Source: Kitasatospora sp. NBC_01246
GTDB lineage: Bacteria > Actinomycetota > Actinomycetes > Streptomycetales > Streptomycetaceae
Length of the DNA: 64,000 nucleotides
Reading direction: 5' to 3'
Assembly: GCF_036226505.1 (NCBI RefSeq)
Contig: NZ_CP108484.1
Location: forward strand, 1,240,001 to 1,304,000
In this document: in pieces, positions 59,003-64,000 of the stretch
How positions within the stretch are numbered: the first letter of the stretch is position 1
Layout of the letters: each line of letters opens with the position of its first letter
The notes under the pieces: generated by a model
The model's database searches: none
What the model was told of the DNA's origin: nothing
The model's input: only the letters and a program-made list of their open reading frames with translations
Program-made: the position numbers and the translations under genes

Positions 59003-60174
59003 CCCGGCTCCCCGCCGGCGTCCCCGTCCTCGCGGTCGTCCCCGCCCGCGCCGGCCGGAGCCGCCCCGCGTAGGCCGCGGCCGACGGGGTCCGCGGTGCC
59101 GCGCAGGACGGAGACCACGCCCACCCCGGCGGCGCAGATCGGGACGGCCAGCAGCGCCCCCAGGATGCCCGCGATTCCGGCACCCGCCACCACGGCGACC
59201 ATGATGGTGGCCGGGTGCAGCTCGACGGTGCGGCTCTGGATCACGGGCTGGAGGATGTTCCCCTCGACGACCTGGACGGCGAGGACGATGCCGAGCGCCC
59301 AGAGCGCCGTCCCCAGCCCCCCGTCGGCCAGCGCGACCAGGACGGCGACCGTCCCGGAGAGGAAGGCCCCGACGAACGGGATGTACGCGCCCATGAACAC
59401 CAGCGCGCCGAGCCCGGGCGCCCCGGGGATGTCGAGCACGAGCAGGCCGACGGTGATGAAGAAGGCGTCGATCAGGGCGATCAGGGTGGTGCCCCGCATG
59501 AAGCCGGCCATCGCCTCGAACGCCCGGTCCGCGCAGGCGACGACCGTCTCGGCGCCGCCGCCCGGGAGGTGCGCGCGGAGCGCCTCCGGGGTGCGGTGAC
59601 CGTCGCGGAGGAAGAAGAAGACCAGGGCGAGCGCCAGCACCGCGCCGGTGAGGATCTGGGTGGCGAGGCCGAGGCCGGAGAGCACGCCGTTGGTCACCGT
59701 GGAGATCAGCGAGCTGGTCTCGCCCGAGGCGTTGTCCAGCGCGTGGCGGATCTTCTCGCCGACCGGTCCGAGCCAGTCGGCGAGCCGGTCCCCGGCCTCC
59801 TGGAGCGACTCGGCGATCTGCGGGGCGCTGTGCACCAGCGAGTTGACCAGCAGGGCGATCACCCCGCCGACGGCGGCGACCAGGAGGGCGCAGGTCAGCC
59901 CGGCGGCGGCGCCGCGGCCGAGCCCGCGGCGGACCAGCCACGGCATCACGGGGTAGAGCAGCGAGGTGCCGAGCAGCGCCAGGATGACCGGCACGGTCGC
60001 CGCGCGCAGTTCGACCAGGGCGAAGACGACCAGCGAGGCGACGGTGATCAGGAGGATGACCGCGACCGACCAGGCGGCCGCCGCCCGGACCGGGGGCGGC
60101 AGCATCAGATAGGGCCTGCGGTGGTCCGCCCACCGCTCGCCGGGAGCCCTGTCGGGCGGAAGCTCCCCCACCAT
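58993..60174 (-). CDS. AI-2E family transporter (PerM/YdiK-like membrane protein)
   Basis: The 393-aa protein has about seven to eight membrane helices and AI-2E family landmarks: an N-terminal pair (WSVAVILLITVASLVVFALVELRAATVPVILALLGTSLLYPV), the amphipathic middle APQIAESLQEAGDRLADWLGPVGEKI, and the C-terminal LVFMGAYIPFVGAFLSGTVAVLVALADGG, VVEGNILQPVIQSRTVELHPATIMVAVVAGAGIAGILGALLAVPI. Family substrates vary (autoinducer, Na+/H+). ATG 60174 has GGAGG five bases upstream; ATG 60213 is a weaker alternative. The acidic C-terminal tail overlaps the convergent hypothetical gene. Confidence 0.9.
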   Translation of the reverse strand: MVGELPPDRAPGERWADHRRPYLMLPPPVRAAAAWSVAVILLITVASLVVFALVELRAATVPVILALLGTSLLYPVMPWLVRRGLGRGAAAGLTCALLVAAVGGVIALLVNSLVHSAPQIAESLQEAGDRLADWLGPVGEKIRHALDNASGETSSLISTVTNGVLSGLGLATQILTGAVLALALVFFFLRDGHRTPEALRAHLPGGGAETVVACADRAFEAMAGFMRGTTLIALIDAFFITVGLLVLDIPGAPGLGALVFMGAYIPFVGAFLSGTVAVLVALADGGLGTALWALGIVLAVQVVEGNILQPVIQSRTVELHPATIMVAVVAGAGIAGILGALLAVPICAAGVGVVSVLRGTADPVGRGLRGAAPAGAGGDDREDGDAGGEPGQE

Positions 60175-60432
60175 GTCCACCTCCGCCTGGCTCGACCGGT
60201 CCAATTTCCCCATCTCAGCAGATGATCTGACCGATCGCCCGTTATGTCCGACCCCTGGCGTGCCCGGCGCGACCGCGCGGCGGGATCGGGCTTCCGGACG
60301 TCCACGCCCGTCGCCGACCACCGGCAGAGCCGATTCAACCGGCCCCGGCCCGGCCGGGCCCGGAGGAATCGCGGAGCCTCACCCCATCGGGAACGGCGCC
60401 TCGCACCCCTGTGGCCCGGTCGAACGCCGGAC

Positions 60433-61539
60433 CTACCCGGCCTCCTCGAAGCGGACCGCCCCGCCCCCGCCGGCGAAGGCCAGCACCCGCTCGGCCTCCG
60501 CCTCCGCCTCCCGCCGGTCATCCCGGCCAAGCGCCGCGAACGGACGGACCGCCACCGCCCGCTCACCGGCCGGGCCCTCGGTCAGCTGCCAGCTCCCGGC
60601 GACCAGGCCGTCGACCAGCACCGTCCCGAGCACGATGCCGTTCTGCGTCATCACCCGCGGCCGGTACTCCTCGGGCAGCACCCGGGTGCGGTCGGCGTGC
60701 GAGAGCAGCAGGTTGTCGAAGGGCGCCAGCAACCGGACGGGCGCCGGGACGGCCGGGTCGGGCCGGGGCGCCCCCGGCAGGTCGTACAGCAGCCGGCCGT
60801 GCTCGTCGCGGAAGGTGACCAGCTCCGGCGCGAGCCGCTTCAGCACCGCGCCCAGCCGGCTGAGCCCGCACCACTTCTGCAGGTCGGCGACGGTCGCCGG
60901 CCCGAAGGCGGCGAGGTAGCGCAGGGCCAGCGCGTCCAGCGAGGGCGCCCGGTCCAAGGGCCGGCCCAGCCAGGACTCGGCGGTGGTGTGCGCCGCCGCC
61001 CCGCTCCGGCCCCAGAGGCCGCGCGGCGGCACCTGGACGAGCGGCAGCAGGCAGCGCGCGGCCTGGGCCAGGGCGGCGGGGTCGCGGTCGGGCCGGCCGG
61101 CGGCGAGCACCCCGCCGAGCTGCTGGAAGGTCAGCGGCCGCTCCTCCAGCAGCACCCGCGCCTCGTCGGCGAGCGCGGTGAGGTCCAGCCCGGCGAGCCG
61201 CTTGCCGTAGGCGGAGCGCAGGCCCTGGTCGAGCACCGGCTGGACGAGCGGGCGCAGCGTCCGGCAGTCGTCCGCCGTCACCAGGTGGATGGTGCCGCGG
61301 TGGAGGGCGATCCGGACCACCTCGCGCCGCTGGAACAGGTCGTCGAGCAGGTCGGGCGTGAAGCCCTCCAGCCGGCTGAGCAGCCCCAGGTAGGGCGGCT
61401 GCGGCACGGCCTGGGCCTGCAGCCCGCCGAGGTGGCCGACCATCGCGGCCGGCGTCATGGCGCTGCGGGCGAGCAGGTGCTGACGGGCCAGCAGGGCGCG
61501 GCCGAGCGCGCGGGTCCCGAGGACGGGCGGTCCGGTCAC
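60433..61539 (-). CDS. Winged-helix DNA-binding protein of the HTH_42 / AlkZ-like DNA glycosylase family
   Basis: The 368-aa protein matches the HTH_42 family: LLARSAMTPAAMVGHLGGLQAQAVPQPPYLGL near the N-terminus, VRIALHRGTIHLVTADDCRTLRPL, three winged-helix segments (including DALALRYLAAFGPATVADLQKWCGLS) and FRDEHGRLLYDLPGAPRP, then LLAPFDNLLLSHADRTRVLPEEYRPRVMTQNGIVLGTVLVDGLVAGSW. QAQ after LGGL corresponds to the catalytic QxQ/QxD-type motif of AlkZ/YcaQ glycosylases, which excise alkylated bases and unhook cross-links. GTG 61539 overlaps the glycerophosphodiesterase stop. It could protect against a self-made or environmental genotoxin; substrate unknown. Confidence 0.87.
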   Translation of the reverse strand: MTGPPVLGTRALGRALLARQHLLARSAMTPAAMVGHLGGLQAQAVPQPPYLGLLSRLEGFTPDLLDDLFQRREVVRIALHRGTIHLVTADDCRTLRPLVQPVLDQGLRSAYGKRLAGLDLTALADEARVLLEERPLTFQQLGGVLAAGRPDRDPAALAQAARCLLPLVQVPPRGLWGRSGAAAHTTAESWLGRPLDRAPSLDALALRYLAAFGPATVADLQKWCGLSRLGAVLKRLAPELVTFRDEHGRLLYDLPGAPRPDPAVPAPVRLLAPFDNLLLSHADRTRVLPEEYRPRVMTQNGIVLGTVLVDGLVAGSWQLTEGPAGERAVAVRPFAALGRDDRREAEAEAERVLAFAGGGGAVRFEEAG

Positions 61540-62273
61540 CGGCGGCCGTCCAGCACGTCGCGCAGCACGCCGATCCGGTTGCTGGTGATCGAGTCCACCC
61601 CGGCGGCACGCAGCCGGCGCATGGTGCGGCGCAGGTCCGCGGTCCAGGTGGAGACGGCGAGGCCGGCGCCGTGGGCGGCGGCGGTGAACTCGGCGGTGGC
61701 CAGGCCGAACGGCGGGTTGAGGTAGCGCGGGCGCAGGTCGTCCAGCAGGGCGCGGGCGGGCAGTCGCGGCTGCTTCCAGGTCAGCGCGATCTCGGCGTCG
61801 GGGGCGAGCGCGCGGACGGCGAGCATCGCGGTGGCGGGGCCGCAGAAGCCGACCCGGTGCTCGGCGCCGAGTCCGGTGACGGCCTCCCAGGCGGCGGCGA
61901 CGGGGTGCGGGTCGTCCAGGTCGATCAGCAGCCGGGCGGCCGGGGACGCGGCCGCGGCCTTGAGCGCCTCGGCGAGCGTGGGCACGGCGAGGTCTCCGTC
62001 GCGCAGCTCGTCGAGCTGGTCGAGGGTGACCCGGCGGAGGGCGCGGGGATCGCCCCAGAGCCGTTCGAGGGTCGCGTCGTGCAGCAGGACGGGCACGCCG
62101 TCGCGGGTGAGCCGGACGTCGACCTCCACCGCGTCGGCGCCGGCGGCCAGCGCGGACTCGACGGAGGGCAGGGTGTTCTCGCGGTACCGGTACGGGTCGC
62201 CCCGGTGGGCGACGGCGAGCACCGGGCGACGGGTGGCGTCGGAGGCGGCGGTGGGGTTCATCGGGGCCCTCAT
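61536..62273 (-). CDS. Glycerophosphodiester phosphodiesterase
   Basis: The 245-aa TIM-barrel protein carries the GDPD signature AHRGDPYRYRENTLPSVESALAAGADAVEVDVRLTRDGVPVLLHDATLERL, with catalytic His-Arg, Glu-Asn, Glu-x-Asp and His. It also has LLIDLDDPHP and a late AVSTWTADLRRTMRRLRAAGVDSITSNRI. It hydrolyses glycerophosphodiesters to glycerol-3-phosphate and alcohol. No signal peptide, so cytoplasmic. ATG 62273 overlaps the upstream hypothetical gene (ATGA), and its own stop overlaps the AlkZ-like GTG, so three genes are translationally linked. Confidence 0.92.
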   Translation of the reverse strand: MRAPMNPTAASDATRRPVLAVAHRGDPYRYRENTLPSVESALAAGADAVEVDVRLTRDGVPVLLHDATLERLWGDPRALRRVTLDQLDELRDGDLAVPTLAEALKAAAASPAARLLIDLDDPHPVAAAWEAVTGLGAEHRVGFCGPATAMLAVRALAPDAEIALTWKQPRLPARALLDDLRPRYLNPPFGLATAEFTAAAHGAGLAVSTWTADLRRTMRRLRAAGVDSITSNRIGVLRDVLDGRR

Positions 62274-62716
62274 CGGATCAGCCCCGCGAGCCACGGGGAC
62301 AGGTACTGGTGGGTGACGGACTCGCGGTAGCTCGGCTCGCCCGGCACGGTGACGATCAGCGTGCAGGAGGGCGGGAAGGTCCGCTGCTTCACGTGGACCA
62401 GCCCGTTCCAGACCGCGTCGAGGAAGGCGGGCACGCTGTCGCGCGGTACGTCGAAGGCGATGTCCTCGACGGTGACGACCGCCTCGTCGTGGGCGAAGAG
62501 CCGGACGGTGAGCCCGGGGCGGCCGGTGATCTCCAGCAGGGCCTCGTGCGGGATCGCGTCGAGTCCTTCGGCGCGGTCGTGGCCGCCGACCAGTCCGGCG
62601 AAGGTCTGGTCGCGCCCGATGTCGTGGGAGGCGCGCACCTCGCGGCCGTGCCGGGCGGCCATCGCCTCGACCGCGAACACGGCGCTCTGGGTGGACGGCA
62701 GCGGCGGGTGGGGCAT
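62270..62716 (-). CDS. Hypothetical protein, 148 aa
   Basis: I cannot name a family. The chain has a helix with VFAVEAMAARHGREVRASHDIGRDQTFAGLVGGHDRAEGLDAIPHEALLEI followed by a beta-rich part (LTVRLFAHDEAVVTVEDIAFDV, VHVKQRTFPPSCTLIVTVPGEPSYRESVTHQYLSPWL). No signal peptide or membrane segment. ATG 62716; it is coupled by ATGA to the glycerophosphodiesterase. The conserved-looking C-terminal half suggests a real small domain. Confidence 0.65.
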   Translation of the reverse strand: MPHPPLPSTQSAVFAVEAMAARHGREVRASHDIGRDQTFAGLVGGHDRAEGLDAIPHEALLEITGRPGLTVRLFAHDEAVVTVEDIAFDVPRDSVPAFLDAVWNGLVHVKQRTFPPSCTLIVTVPGEPSYRESVTHQYLSPWLAGLIR

Positions 62717-62782
62717 CGAGTGGCGGTCCTCTCGTCGGCGGGGGTTCGGCTGTGCGCTCGCCCGGCTCTCCCGGGCGGGTGG

Positions 62783-63199
62783 TCAGCGCAGTTCGACCAT
62801 CACATTGGTCGACTTGATGACCGCCGTCGCGGGCGCTCCGGGCACCAGCCGGAGCTCCTCCGCCGACTCCCGGCTGATCAGCGAGACCACCCGGAACGGC
62901 CCGGCCTGGATCTCGACCTGCGCGGCCACGTCACCGAGCACCACGTCGGTGACGATGCCGGGGAACCGGTTGCGGGCCGAGGACGGCCGCCCCTCGGCCT
63001 CGGCGTTCTCGGGCCGGGCGAGCTCCCGGGCGAAGGCGGCCAACTGGGCGCCGGGGATGATCCGGTGGCCGTGCTCGTCCCGCTCGGCGGCGACCCGGCC
63101 GGCGTCCACCCAGCGCCGCATGGTGTCCGAGCTCACGCCGAGCATCGCCGCGGCCTCGCCGATCCGGTACGGGTTGACCGGCGCGTCGGACTGGCCCAT
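62783..63199 (-). CDS. MerR-like helix-turn-helix plus TOBE domain regulator (molybdate-type)
   Basis: The 138-aa protein joins an excisionase/MerR-like helix-turn-helix (YRIGEAAAMLGVSSDTMRRWVDAGRVAAERDEHGHRIIPGAQLAAFAREL) to a C-terminal TOBE/Mop domain (NRFPGIVTDVVLGDVAAQVEIQAGPFRVVSLISRESAEELRLVPGAPATAVIKSTNVMVE), which binds molybdate or tungstate oxyanions. In streptomycetes this architecture is found beside molybdate ABC transporters; none is visible in the window, but one could follow elsewhere. ATG 63199 has AGGAG six bases upstream. Confidence 0.88.
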   Translation of the reverse strand: MGQSDAPVNPYRIGEAAAMLGVSSDTMRRWVDAGRVAAERDEHGHRIIPGAQLAAFARELARPENAEAEGRPSSARNRFPGIVTDVVLGDVAAQVEIQAGPFRVVSLISRESAEELRLVPGAPATAVIKSTNVMVELR

Positions 63200-63394
63200 G
63201 TGCGACTCCTGACGGTGGTTCGGTAGCACGTCCGGTGGCGCGTGCGGTGTCACGTGTGACACCCCGTCCGGCTTCCCGGCGGGGCGGCGGCGCGGTCCGG
63301 CCGCCCCCGCCATCCTGCCGTACCGTCCGCCCGCCCGGCCAAGCGGAGCACCGTACGCCCGCCAGGGCCGCCCCCCGCGCCCGGTCCGGTGCGC

Positions 63395-64000
63395 CTAGGG
63401 CTCGCCGAAGAGGTCGCGCCGGACGGCGTCGCCGGCGGTGAGGACGGCGCCGGCGAGCACCGCGCCGCCGCCCGCCGTACCGGCCCGGACCTCGGTGCGC
63501 AGCGGGGAGAGCCCGGCCAGGCGGCGTTCGACCCGGCCGGCGAGTTCGGCCCCGCCGGCCCGGCCGACCTCGCCGCCGAGGACGACACAGCCCGGGTCGA
63601 GGACGACGCAGACCGCCGAGGCGCCGACCGCGATCCGCTCGGCCAGCTCGTCCAGGAACGGCCCGCCCGGCTCGCCCTCGCCGCACGCGCCGAGCGCCGT
63701 CCGGACGGCGGCCTCGGCGGCCGCGGCGTCGTCGGCCGGGCCGGCGGGCAGGCCGTGGGCGCGGGCGAGGCCGCAGACCGCCGCGCTGCCGACCAGGCCG
63801 TGGAACCCGCCCTCGCACCCGGCGGCGCTGGGCAGGCCCGCGGTGCCGGGGACGGGCAGGAAGCAGATCTCGCCGGTGCCGCCGGAGGCGCCGCGGCGCA
63901 GCCTCCCGTCGAGGATCACCGCGGCACCGACGCTGTGGCCGAGCCAGACCAGGACGAAGGTCTGCTGCCCCCGGGCGACGCCGATCCGGTACTCGGCGCG
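63395..64000 (-). CDS. ROK family protein (sugar kinase/repressor), 5' end outside window
   Basis: The 3' two-thirds of a ROK gene are present; the 5' end lies beyond the right edge. The translation shows FVLVWLGHSVGAAVILDGRLRRGASGGTGEICFLPVPG (the ROK ATP/glycine loop and GxxGExG pattern), CEGGFHGLVGSAAVCGLA in the region where sugar kinases of the family have the CxCGxxGC zinc cluster (here the cluster is reduced), and VCVVLDPGCVVLGGEVGRAGG. Without the N-terminus I cannot tell whether it is a glucokinase-like enzyme or a ROK repressor with a winged helix; loss of the Cys cluster slightly favours the repressor branch. Confidence 0.85.
   Translation of the reverse strand, partial: RAEYRIGVARGQQTFVLVWLGHSVGAAVILDGRLRRGASGGTGEICFLPVPGTAGLPSAAGCEGGFHGLVGSAAVCGLARAHGLPAGPADDAAAAEAAVRTALGACGEGEPGGPFLDELAERIAVGASAVCVVLDPGCVVLGGEVGRAGGAELAGRVERRLAGLSPLRTEVRAGTAGGGAVLAGAVLTAGDAVRRDLFGEP

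Overview
The window is very GC-rich DNA from a filamentous actinomycete, most likely Streptomyces or Kitasatospora (Streptomycetaceae). The evidence is GTG/ATG starts coupled by 4-bp overlaps, extreme third-position G/C, an SsgA-like sporulation protein, a gvpO-type gas vesicle locus, the DUF6230/DUF6114 pair, an ECF sigma factor with a CU044_5270-type partner, a large LAL-type LuxR regulator and a LanM lanthipeptide synthetase. I saw no rRNA, tRNA, CRISPR array or intact insertion sequence.

Layout. 1-3.9 kb: edge of a gas vesicle locus (gvpA, gvpO on minus; two coupled proteins with long acidic/basic tails on plus; two small ORFs). 4-10.5 kb: SsgA-like protein, ECF sigma operon, a TetR regulator, a quinone-oxidoreductase-like enzyme, an MFS exporter and a divergent ArsR-type regulator. 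10.5-12.1 kb: a 1.65-kb gene-poor stretch. 12.1-21.6 kb: a compact biosynthetic locus read from one good promoter: membrane desaturase, B12-binding and catalytic subunits of a glutamate-mutase-type enzyme, a large FAD/NAD(P)-binding protein and an O-methyltransferase, followed by an HxlR regulator, an MFS exporter and a DUF427 protein. It has no PKS or NRPS and is the best candidate for an undescribed small-molecule pathway. 21.7-26.1 kb: methyltransferase, spermidine-synthase-like protein, hydrolase, selenium-binding-protein homologue. 26.1-30.3 kb: DUF6114/DUF6230/TetR module with a readable operator inside its promoter, a secreted protein and two gene remnants. 30.4-35.8 kb: MoxR/VWA pair, epoxide hydrolase, siderophore-interacting protein and a divergent TetR with two matching operator boxes.

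35.9-43.9 kb: a secreted adhesin with three nearly identical 339-bp SpaA-type repeats, a D-Ala-D-Ala carboxypeptidase whose frame runs into an alkylsulfatase, an F420/PPOX protein, a hydrolase and a lipoprotein. 44.2-47.2 kb: a three-gene copper operon coupled by GTGA overlaps. 47.5-50.3 kb: a dormancy-like module (ribosome hibernation factor, PPOX protein, membrane protein, NarL-type regulator with an apparent frameshift). 50.6-57.4 kb: a LanM synthetase followed by a 63-aa peptide with a mersacidin-like leader but no cysteine, then a LAL regulator. 57.4-64 kb: a virginiamycin-B-lyase-like propeller, an AI-2E permease, an AlkZ-like protein, a glycerophosphodiesterase, a TOBE regulator and a partial ROK protein.

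The two most promising systems are the Cys-free LanM substrate (50.6-54.0 kb) and the mutase/flavoprotein/methyltransferase/desaturase cluster (12.1-21.5 kb). All functional calls are by reading motifs and family resemblance; no database search was run.
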